From Prevotella sp. UBA2809 (GTDB taxonomy: Bacteria; Bacteroidota; Bacteroidia; Bacteroidales; Bacteroidaceae), in contig DEHD01000005.1 in assembly GCA_002351725.1 (NCBI GenBank), forward strand, positions 4,439 to 15,621: a stretch of 11,183 nucleotides of DNA, read 5' to 3'. Below the pieces are notes generated by a model. That model did no database searches. It was not told the DNA's origin and worked only from the letters and a program-made list of their open reading frames with translations. Positions 1-5,291 of this stretch are shown here, piece by piece. Position 1 is the first letter of the stretch, and the number at the start of each line of letters is the position of its first letter. The translations under genes were made by a program, and so were the position numbers.

Positions 1-1
1 G

Positions 2-79
2 GATCAGATGCTGGTTATCCGCGGTATCTTCCCAACAGGTAAAAAGGGTGGATTTGTGGTATATCTGCAGAATGAATAA
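2..79 (+). CDS. C-terminal end of an unidentified protein (truncated by window edge)
   Basis: An open frame enters from the left edge and ends in TAA at 77-79. It gives 25 residues ending in GGFVVYLQNE. The reading is supported by the strong terminator that follows about 20 bp later on the same strand and by the absence of stops in this frame. The fragment has a beta-strand-like, basic and hydrophobic character (VIRGIFPTGKKGG), but it is too short to assign to a family. It is separated from rpoD by a terminator and a new promoter, so it is probably not in the rpoD transcript. Confidence 0.6.
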   Translation, partial: DQMLVIRGIFPTGKKGGFVVYLQNE

Positions 80-99
80 GCAAAAATTAAGAAAAAAGG

Positions 100-131
100 G
101 CCACGAATATCAAAATTCGTGGCTTTTTTTT
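100..131 (+). terminator. Rho-independent terminator of the upstream gene
   Basis: A 9-bp perfect stem, GCCACGAAT (100-108) with ATTCGTGGC (115-123), encloses a 6-nt loop and is followed by eight T residues (124-131). An A-run at 92-97 precedes the stem, so weak activity in the other direction is possible. The T-run also supplies the TTTG of the next promoter. Confidence 0.88.
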
Positions 132-160
132 GGTTGTTTCAGGAAAAAGCCTTACTTTTG
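129..160 (+). promoter_or_regulatory. Bacteroidetes-type promoter of rpoD
   Basis: TTTG at 129-132 and TACTTTTG at 153-160 match the Bacteroidetes -33/-7 pattern (TTTG, TAnnTTTG) with a 20-bp spacer, the same spacing seen at three other promoters here. The rpoD ATG at 188 lies 27 bp after the -7 box, leaving a leader of about 20 nt. The -33 element overlaps the T-tract of the preceding terminator. Confidence 0.8.
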
Positions 161-187
161 CGCGCAGCTAAAAATAATATTACCACG

Positions 188-1048
188 ATGAGACAACTAA
201 AGATCACTAAATCTATAACCAACCGAGAGAGTGCTGCTCTTGAGAAGTATCTGCAGGAGATTAGCAAGGAAACAATGATCTCGGCTGAAGAAGAAGTTGA
301 ATTGGCACAGCGTATCAAGAAGGGCGACCAGAAAGCGCTGGAACGATTAACGAAGGCTAATCTTCGTTTCGTTGTCTCCGTGGCTAAACAATATCAGAAT
401 CAGGGACTGTCGCTACCCGATCTGATTAACGAAGGTAACCTTGGACTGCTAAAGGCAGCTGAGCGTTTCGACGAGACACGCGGATTCAAGTTCATCTCGT
501 ATGCTGTATGGTGGATTCGTCAGAGCATCCTGCAGGCAATATCAGAACAGAGTCGTATCGTACGTCTGCCGCTGAATCAGGTGGGATCGGTGAACAAGAT
601 TAACCGAGAGATCAACCGCTTTGAACAGCTGAATGAGCGCCGACCATCGGTTGACGAGATAGCAGAGAAGGTGGACCTGCCTCAGGAAAAGATTGACGAG
701 GCCATGAACATCAACGGTCACCAGATAAGCGTTGACGCGCCCTTTGTAGAAGGCGAAGACAACAGTCTGCTCGACGTGATGGCCAACAACGATGCACCAA
801 TGGCCGACAATCTGCTGGTTGAAGAGTCGCTGAGATCGGAGATTCAGACAGCGCTGAACGCCCTTAACGAGCGCGAGCGTAACGTGGTAGAGGCTTCGTA
901 CGGCATCAATCAGCCAGAGCTTACTCTCGAGGAGATTGGCTCTAAGTTCGGACTCACACGCGAACGCGTACGACAGATAAAGGAAAAGGCTATCCGCAAA
1001 CTAAGGAATAGTAAAACGAACAAATTTTTAAAGACATATTTAGGATAA
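188..1048 (+). CDS. rpoD: RNA polymerase primary sigma factor RpoD (SigA)
   Basis: This is the housekeeping sigma factor that directs RNA polymerase to promoters such as the TAnnTTTG boxes in this window. The protein is 286 residues, the usual size in Bacteroidetes, which lack region 1.1. Visible landmarks are region 1.2 (about 17-50), region 2 with NLRFVVSVAKQY (58-69) and the promoter-melting stretch FKFISYAVWWIRQSI (100-114), region 3 (about 125-205, including SVDAPFVEGEDNSLLDV), and region 4.2 with the helix-turn-helix TLEEIGSKFGLTRERVRQI (246-264). The frame stays open up to an ATG at 119, but that stretch holds the terminator and promoter. The ATG at 188 gives the conserved N-terminus MRQLKITKSIT, so I chose it. 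A small secreted-protein gene starts immediately after its stop. Confidence 0.97.
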   Translation: MRQLKITKSITNRESAALEKYLQEISKETMISAEEEVELAQRIKKGDQKALERLTKANLRFVVSVAKQYQNQGLSLPDLINEGNLGLLKAAERFDETRGFKFISYAVWWIRQSILQAISEQSRIVRLPLNQVGSVNKINREINRFEQLNERRPSVDEIAEKVDLPQEKIDEAMNINGHQISVDAPFVEGEDNSLLDVMANNDAPMADNLLVEESLRSEIQTALNALNERERNVVEASYGINQPELTLEEIGSKFGLTRERVRQIKEKAIRKLRNSKTNKFLKTYLG

Positions 1049-1471
1049 ATGAAATTATTGAAACACCTCACTCTCGCCATCGCTATGATGGCATTCGGCA
1101 GTAGCAATGTGTCAGCCCAAGATGTAAAAGTTCCCCATGCGTATATGTTCGGTTTTGTAGCTTCGTTCAATGATTCTACAGTATATTTCACTAACATACA
1201 GAAGGTAGACAGCGTTTGGGTTACAAAAAAGAAGAAGATGCTTGCTGGACGCAACCACTACTCTTATCAGCTCCGCGAGTTCTTTGCTCAGAAGCGACAG
1301 ATGCCTAACCGCACTTGCGTGGTAGTGGCAAACGTAGACCGCAAGAAGCTGGAAAAGAAATATATCAAGATGAAGAATAAGTATCTTGTAGGCAGCAAGA
1401 AACCATACGACGTTAGAAACATAGCCGAGACCGACTTTAAGTTCGAGCCAGTGGATATGAGTAATGAATAG
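1049..1471 (+). CDS. Small exported protein of unknown function, joined to rpoD
   Basis: A 140-residue protein I cannot assign to a named family. Residues 1-23 form a signal peptide (MKLLKH, a hydrophobic core, then VSA before QD), so the product should be periplasmic or surface exposed. The mature part of about 117 residues begins with a hydrophobic, beta-like stretch (AYMFGFVASF, STVYFT, SVWV) and continues very basic, with KKKK near residue 62 and RKKLEKKYIKMKNKY in the second half. There are no further membrane segments and no catalytic motif I recognise. The ATG begins at the base right after the rpoD TAA with no visible promoter between, so it is probably expressed from the rpoD transcript by translational coupling. 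It ends just before the shared terminator. Existence as a gene is well supported; the function is open. Confidence 0.85.
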   Translation: MKLLKHLTLAIAMMAFGSSNVSAQDVKVPHAYMFGFVASFNDSTVYFTNIQKVDSVWVTKKKKMLAGRNHYSYQLREFFAQKRQMPNRTCVVVANVDRKKLEKKYIKMKNKYLVGSKKPYDVRNIAETDFKFEPVDMSNE

Positions 1472-1472
1472 A

Positions 1473-1513
1473 AAATAAATAATCCTAGGTTAACTACCTA
1501 GGATTATTTATTT
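1473..1513. terminator. Bidirectional terminator between convergent genes
   Basis: A perfect 18-bp inverted repeat (1473-1490 with 1496-1513) has a 5-nt loop, TAACT. The core pairs are TAATCCTAGGT with ACCTAGGATTA, and the outer part is A/T rich, giving a U-rich tail in both directions. It ends the rpoD unit on the plus strand. On the minus strand it contains the stop codon (1494-1496) and last sense codons (INNPR and part of E) of the aminotransferase. Confidence 0.9.
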
Positions 1514-2804
1514 CAAATATCTTCATGCGTTCCTCAAGCATATCGTACTGATGATCCTCGATGAACGATGTGCACACTCGCAAACCCTCTTGTTCAGAAC
1601 CGCAGGTTATCAGGCAGATAGCCGAAACACCATAGTACATCAGCTCCTTGGCAAGCTGACCTGATGTCATGCCAGGATAGCCTATTGTGAAGTAGAATCC
1701 GTCGGCTATTGGCTCGTCAAGGTCCTTGTCGTAAACCACATAGAAGTTATGACGGCAGAATATCTCCTTCAGCTTCTTTGCACGCTCGCCATATACGCTT
1801 ATCTCCTTGCGGAAGTCGTACTTGCCCTCGTAAGCAGCCTTCAGCATTGCTGCCATGGCATACTGGGCGCTGTGACTGGTTCCTGAGCTCAATGCGTAAA
1901 GCATACGTGTTGAGAATACAAGACCGAAAGGCAGACCCTGATAGCGCTCGGCCAGATCCTTGAAATGGCGATGGAACAATGCATCGCTGATGCAAACCAC
2001 ACCGATACGTTCGCCGGCATAGCTGAATGCCTTAGAACCACTGATAAGCAGCATGTAGTTATCTGTATATCGTGCCACAGTGGCCTGATATGGTGCCTGG
2101 AACGGTGTCGACAGGTCCTTACGGAAGTCCATTGCAAAGTAAGCAAGGTCTTCCATCACAACTACGTCGTACTTTGTTGCAAGCTCACCGATAATCTTCA
2201 GCTCCTCCTCACGCAGACAGATCCACGAAGGATTGTTGGGGTTCGAATAAACTATGGCGCAGATGTTTCCCTCGCTCAGATAGCTCTCGAGCTTGGCCTG
2301 CAGCTTGTCGCCACGATAGTCGTACACGTCGAAGGTCTTGAACTTCACGCCCATCACCTGCAGCTGCATCTTCTGCACAGGGAATCCTGGGTCGATGAAC
2401 AGCACGGTATCCTTCTTCTTGTCACACTGTGAACAGGTGAGGAAGCTTGCGAATGTTCCTTGCATCGAACCGGTTACGGGCACACAGCCCTCGGGCTTGA
2501 TGTCGATGCCTATGAATGCCTTAACAAACTGCGATGCAACCTCTTTAAGAACTGGAGCACCCTGAATGTCGGGATAGCTGTGGGCTATGCCGTCCTGCAG
2601 GGCTTTTATCTGGGCATCAACGCCCACCTGAGCAGCAGGCAGACCAGGAATACCCATCTCCATCTTAATGAACTCTACGCCGCTGGCTTTCTCTGATTTA
2701 GCAGCTACCTGCTTCACCTCGCGGATAGTTGCCTTGGCAAAATCTTCGATTCCCAGCTCAGCCACCAGCGAGTCAACTATTTCTCTTTTAATCGGAGTTT
2801 CCAT
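1494..2804 (-). CDS. PLP-dependent aminotransferase, class I/II fold (probably aromatic substrates)
   Basis: A fold-type I aminotransferase of 436 residues from the chosen start METPIK. Visible active-site features are the substrate/cofactor loop NPNNP (188-192), the aspartate of MEDLAY (D219) that contacts the PLP ring nitrogen, and the Schiff-base lysine in SGSKAFSYAGERIG (K258), with R266 at the phosphate-binding position. The early segment MGIPGLPA (50-57) is usual for this branch. The frame extends 17 codons upstream to an ATG at 2855, but that extension runs into a REP-like repeat and has no family resemblance, so I prefer 2804. It lies last in a run iorA-iorB-this gene, with no promoter pattern in the 122-bp gap. 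Interconversion of phenylalanine, tyrosine or tryptophan with the 2-oxo acids used by IorAB is inferred from context only. The substrate cannot be read from the sequence. Confidence 0.93.
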   Translation of the reverse strand: METPIKREIVDSLVAELGIEDFAKATIREVKQVAAKSEKASGVEFIKMEMGIPGLPAAQVGVDAQIKALQDGIAHSYPDIQGAPVLKEVASQFVKAFIGIDIKPEGCVPVTGSMQGTFASFLTCSQCDKKKDTVLFIDPGFPVQKMQLQVMGVKFKTFDVYDYRGDKLQAKLESYLSEGNICAIVYSNPNNPSWICLREEELKIIGELATKYDVVVMEDLAYFAMDFRKDLSTPFQAPYQATVARYTDNYMLLISGSKAFSYAGERIGVVCISDALFHRHFKDLAERYQGLPFGLVFSTRMLYALSSGTSHSAQYAMAAMLKAAYEGKYDFRKEISVYGERAKKLKEIFCRHNFYVVYDKDLDEPIADGFYFTIGYPGMTSGQLAKELMYYGVSAICLITCGSEQEGLRVCTSFIEDHQYDMLEERMKIFEINNPR

Positions 2805-2819
2805 AATTTCATATTTCTT

Positions 2820-2917
2820 GGCACGGATTAACACGGCTCTCTTTATGGGAGACACTGCTTTCTTTGTACAGTAAATCCGTGTCTTTTAATTTATTAAAAG
2901 CCGCGTTAATCCGTGCC
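2820..2917. repeat. REP-like inverted repeat between iorB and the aminotransferase
   Basis: Two arms, GGCACGGATTAACACGGC (2820-2837) and GCCGCGTTAATCCGTGCC (2900-2917), are inverted copies with one difference (A2833 against C2904), which becomes a U-G pair in minus-strand RNA. A third partial copy, ATCCGTGTC, occurs at 2875-2883, and a small palindrome CTTTTAAT/ATTAAAAG lies at 2883-2900. Intergenic CACGGATTAACACGG-type elements are something I recall from Bacteroidales genomes. The identity with any named repeat family is not established here. In the leftward transcript the arms would fold into a long hairpin upstream of the aminotransferase. Confidence 0.7.
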
Positions 2918-2926
2918 TAATAATTT

Positions 2927-3499
2927 CTACTTTTGGGCGGCACGGCCGATGGCGAGGGCCTTGATGTTAGCATCGACGATGGCATCGCCTTTACGGGCGA
3001 AGACACGACGGATGGCATCCTCCAGCTTATCGTACTCGATGCCGAGTGCCTTCTGTGCAGCACCCAGCAGAATAACGTTGGCCGAACGGGGTACACCGTT
3101 ATCCTTAGCAGCCTGCTCAATGTCCAGAACAATCACATTCTTTATACCATTCAAGTCCTTCTTAATTGTCTCAATATCAGGATAGTTTGGTATATTCACG
3201 AAAGGAGCGCTAGAAGTGATAATCCAGCCATCCTTAGCAAGGAATGGCAGATAACGCAGGGCTTCCATAGGCTCCATCGAAATGATTACATCGGCACCTC
3301 CCAGAGGGATAAGATCGCTGCTGATGGGGTTGCTCGATATGCGCAGGTTACTCTGCACATCACCGCCACGCTGACTCATTCCGTGCACCTCGGCCTGCTT
3401 GATATAGAGGTTCTCCTTCATGGCTGCTTCGCCAATGATGGTGGCAATCGAAAGGATTCCCTGACCTCCTACTCCACAAAGAATTATATCTGTTTTCAT
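2927..3499 (-). CDS. iorB: Indolepyruvate:ferredoxin oxidoreductase, beta subunit
   Basis: 190 residues, the normal size for IorB, a member of the pyruvate:ferredoxin oxidoreductase gamma-domain family. Motifs are the N-terminal GVGGQGI (9-15) and the hallmark EVHGMSQRGGDVQS (37-50), followed by GGADVIISMEP. The subunit pairs with IorA in the cytoplasm to convert aryl pyruvates plus CoA to arylacetyl-CoA, CO2 and reduced ferredoxin. It contains a single cysteine (C8) and so no iron-sulfur cluster of its own. It starts 27 bp after the iorA stop, and that gap consists almost entirely of a 7-bp tandem repeat. The stop is TAG at 2927-2929. Confidence 0.95.
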   Translation of the reverse strand: MKTDIILCGVGGQGILSIATIIGEAAMKENLYIKQAEVHGMSQRGGDVQSNLRISSNPISSDLIPLGGADVIISMEPMEALRYLPFLAKDGWIITSSAPFVNIPNYPDIETIKKDLNGIKNVIVLDIEQAAKDNGVPRSANVILLGAAQKALGIEYDKLEDAIRRVFARKGDAIVDANIKALAIGRAAQK

Positions 3500-3500
3500 G

Positions 3501-3528
3501 AAACATTAAACATTAAACATTAAACATT
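3501..3528. repeat. Four tandem copies of AAACATT in the iorA-iorB gap
   Basis: Four perfect copies of AAACATT on the plus strand (AATGTTT in the mRNA sense) run from the iorA stop codon to just before the iorB ATG. The repeat thus fills the iorB ribosome-binding region. A near-identical 28-bp stretch occurs inverted at 6877-6904. Confidence 0.85.
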
Positions 3529-5131
3529 ATTTGGCTGCTGCTTTCTTCTGCTTGAGGTGGCGCTGCAGAGTCTGCATACACTCACGACGTGGAATGATAA
3601 CGCTCACACCGTGATAGTTAATCTCATCGCGTATAGCAGCTGTAATCTCAGGCATATTCTTAGGTATTGGGTTAACCACCTTAAGGTGATCCTCCGAGAG
3701 ACCTAAGCCCTTACAGATAGCCTCGAACTTGTTTGTTCCTGCAGAATCCTGACCACCAGTCATAGCCGTTGTAAGGTTATCGCTGATGATAACGGTTATA
3801 TCGGCATTCTCGTTGATGGCATCAAGCAGTCCGGTCATACCGCTGTGGGTAAAGGTAGAGTCGCCGATGATGGCAACAGCAGGCCACTGACCAGCATCGC
3901 TGGCACCCTTGGCCATGGTGATAGAAGCACCCATATCTACGCAGCTGTGGATGGCCTTATAAGGAGGCAGGAATCCAAGTGTGTAGCAGCCGATATCACC
4001 GAATACGCGGGCGTTAGGATACTCCTTCAGCACCTCGTTCAGAGCAGTGTATACATCGCGGTGACCGCAACCCTGACACAGTGCAGGTGGACGTGGTGTT
4101 ACATCCTCGCATGGAGCATAGCTCTCGCTGCTCTCAATGCCTAAAGCCTTCTTCAGGAAGTCGGGGTTCAGCTCGCCTGTACGAGGCAGCTCACCAGTAA
4201 GACGACCCTTGATAACTGCATTTCCAGGCATCACACCGCGAACCTGATCCTCGATGAATGGCTGACCCTCTTCGGCTATCAGCACCTGCTCGCAGTCGTC
4301 AGTCATACGGCGGATAAGCTTCTTTGGTATAGGATACTGGCTTATCTTAAGCACTGGGAATGGGCATCCGTTAGGATAGCACTCCATCAGATAGTTATAT
4401 GCGATACCGCTAGCTATAACGCCCAACTTATGGTCGCTGCCATCGATATACTTATTATATTTGCTGTCTACAGCCATCTGCTCAAGCACAGGCTGCTGAC
4501 CAGTTACAATCACATTACGCTTGCGTGCAAAGGCAGGCAGCAACACCCAGTTACTAGCCTGAGCATCGTAGTTAAGCTCGTTCTGTGGGCGTGGTTCGTC
4601 CTTCACCTCAACTACTGCACGGCTGTGGGCCATACGTGTTGTTACGCGCATAAGTATTGGCAGATGCAGCTGCTCTGAAAGGTCGAAAGCCTCCTGCATC
4701 ATGTCGTAGGCCTCCTGCTGCGAGCTAGGCTCGAGAGTAGGAATCATGGCGAACTTAGCGTAGAAACGCGAGTCCTGCTCATCCTGCGATGAGTGCATCG
4801 ATGGGTCGTCGGCCACCAGAACCACTACTCCACCGTTAGTACCCGTCATAGCCGAGTTAACAAATGGATCGGCACAAACGTTCAGTCCCACATGTTTCAT
4901 ACACACCAGTGCCCTCTTGCCCATATACGACATACCGAGTGCAGCCTCCATAGCCGTCTTCTCGTTGGTGCTCCAACGACGGTGGATGTTGCGCTCCTTG
5001 GCAATGGCTGATTCCTGGATATACTCAGTAATCTCCGTTGATGGAGTGCCGGGATAGGCGTAAACACCACTCAAGCCAGCATCGATGGCGCCCTGAGCGA
5101 TTGCCTCGTCTCCCAATAAAAGCTTTTTCAT
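3527..5131 (-). CDS. iorA: Indolepyruvate:ferredoxin oxidoreductase, alpha subunit (no C-terminal ferredoxin domain)
   Basis: 534 residues. The thiamine-diphosphate enzyme of the IorAB complex. The N-terminal pyrimidine-binding domain (1 to about 180) begins LLGDEAIAQGAIDAG, with YPGTPSTEI and the catalytic-type glutamate in NEKTAMEAALG (E57). A middle domain (about 200-320) follows. The C-terminal diphosphate-binding domain starts at RPPALCQGCGH (347-357), then GDIGCYTLGF, and has GDS (423-425) and DN (451-452), the Mg-ThDP motif, followed by TTAMTGGQD. It ends at IIPRRECMQ plus a short basic tail. Archaeal IorA continues with a ferredoxin-like domain carrying two CxxCxxCxxxC clusters. This is absent, and the gap to iorB has no room for it. 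C352, C355, C382 and C518 sit where proximal-cluster ligands lie in relatives, which is an inference. First gene of the ior operon, with its own promoter. Confidence 0.95.
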   Translation of the reverse strand: MKKLLLGDEAIAQGAIDAGLSGVYAYPGTPSTEITEYIQESAIAKERNIHRRWSTNEKTAMEAALGMSYMGKRALVCMKHVGLNVCADPFVNSAMTGTNGGVVVLVADDPSMHSSQDEQDSRFYAKFAMIPTLEPSSQQEAYDMMQEAFDLSEQLHLPILMRVTTRMAHSRAVVEVKDEPRPQNELNYDAQASNWVLLPAFARKRNVIVTGQQPVLEQMAVDSKYNKYIDGSDHKLGVIASGIAYNYLMECYPNGCPFPVLKISQYPIPKKLIRRMTDDCEQVLIAEEGQPFIEDQVRGVMPGNAVIKGRLTGELPRTGELNPDFLKKALGIESSESYAPCEDVTPRPPALCQGCGHRDVYTALNEVLKEYPNARVFGDIGCYTLGFLPPYKAIHSCVDMGASITMAKGASDAGQWPAVAIIGDSTFTHSGMTGLLDAINENADITVIISDNLTTAMTGGQDSAGTNKFEAICKGLGLSEDHLKVVNPIPKNMPEITAAIRDEINYHGVSVIIPRRECMQTLQRHLKQKKAAAK

Positions 5132-5176
5132 TTTGACTATTTTACGTTTTTACTATTTACAGTTTATTATCACGGG

Positions 5177-5208
5177 CAAAGGTACTACTATTTTCGCAAA
5201 CAGCCAAA
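5177..5208 (-). promoter_or_regulatory. Promoter of the iorA-iorB-aminotransferase operon
   Basis: Read on the minus strand, TTTG (5208-5205) and TACCTTTG (5184-5177) are separated by exactly 20 bp. The iorA ATG is 45 bp downstream of the -7 box. The leader contains a loose 7-8 bp periodicity of GTAAA-type units (plus-strand TTTTAC, TTTTTAC and ATTTAC at 5140-5160). The TTTG comes from the T-tract of the terminator of the gene behind it. Confidence 0.8.
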
Positions 5209-5242
5209 AAAATACGGCTTAATTTGCATAAGCCGTATTTTT
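5206..5242 (-). terminator. Terminator of the low-complexity protein/OmpP1 operon
   Basis: A 14-bp stem (5208-5221 with 5229-5242; core ATACGGCTTA/TAAGCCGTAT) has a 7-nt loop. On the minus strand it is followed by a run of T (complement of A 5206-5212). It lies 50 bp past the stop of the outer-membrane protein gene. The stem is nearly symmetrical in its A/T flanks, but no plus-strand gene ends here. Confidence 0.85.
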
Positions 5243-5259
5243 ATTCAATCGTATTACAA

Positions 5260-5275
5260 TTTTTACATTTTTACA
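5260..5275. repeat. Two tandem copies of TTTTTACA after the OmpP1-like gene
   Basis: TTTTTACA occurs twice in direct succession, with a partial third unit (TTTTC) following, in the 3' untranslated stretch between the outer-membrane protein stop and its terminator. It resembles the other 7-8 bp A/T units in this window. No function can be read from it. Confidence 0.45.
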
Positions 5276-5291
5276 TTTTCTAATTATTACA

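Noticed and set aside
119..187. N-terminal extension of RpoD by 23 residues to an upstream ATG
   Set aside because: This stretch contains the distal arm of the upstream terminator and the rpoD promoter, and the conserved sigma-factor N-terminus MRQLKITKSI starts at 188.
1965..2432. 155-residue open frame antisense to the aminotransferase
   Set aside because: It lies entirely inside a confident gene, has no family motifs, a Cys/His/Leu-rich shadow composition and no promoter.
2805..2855. N-terminal extension of the aminotransferase by 17 residues
   Set aside because: It runs into the REP-like repeat, and its sequence has no resemblance to aminotransferase N-termini; the ATG at 2804 gives a normal length.
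2928..2935. TACTTTTG on the plus strand, a match to the promoter -7 box
   Set aside because: It is formed by the last codons and stop of iorB on the other strand, no plus-strand gene follows, and the downstream frames are antisense shadows.
2933..3523. 196-residue open frame antisense to iorB
   Set aside because: It mirrors the iorB codon pattern and runs through the AAACATT repeat; its size is a by-product of the opposite gene.
3501..3528. CRISPR-like or attachment-site interpretation of the tandem AAACATT repeats
   Set aside because: Units are 7 bp without spacers, and no cas or integrase genes are present.
5206..5242. Riboswitch or operator for the ior operon
   Set aside because: The stem lies upstream of the ior -7 box, so it is not in the ior transcript; its position after the OmpP1-like gene and T-tract fit a terminator.
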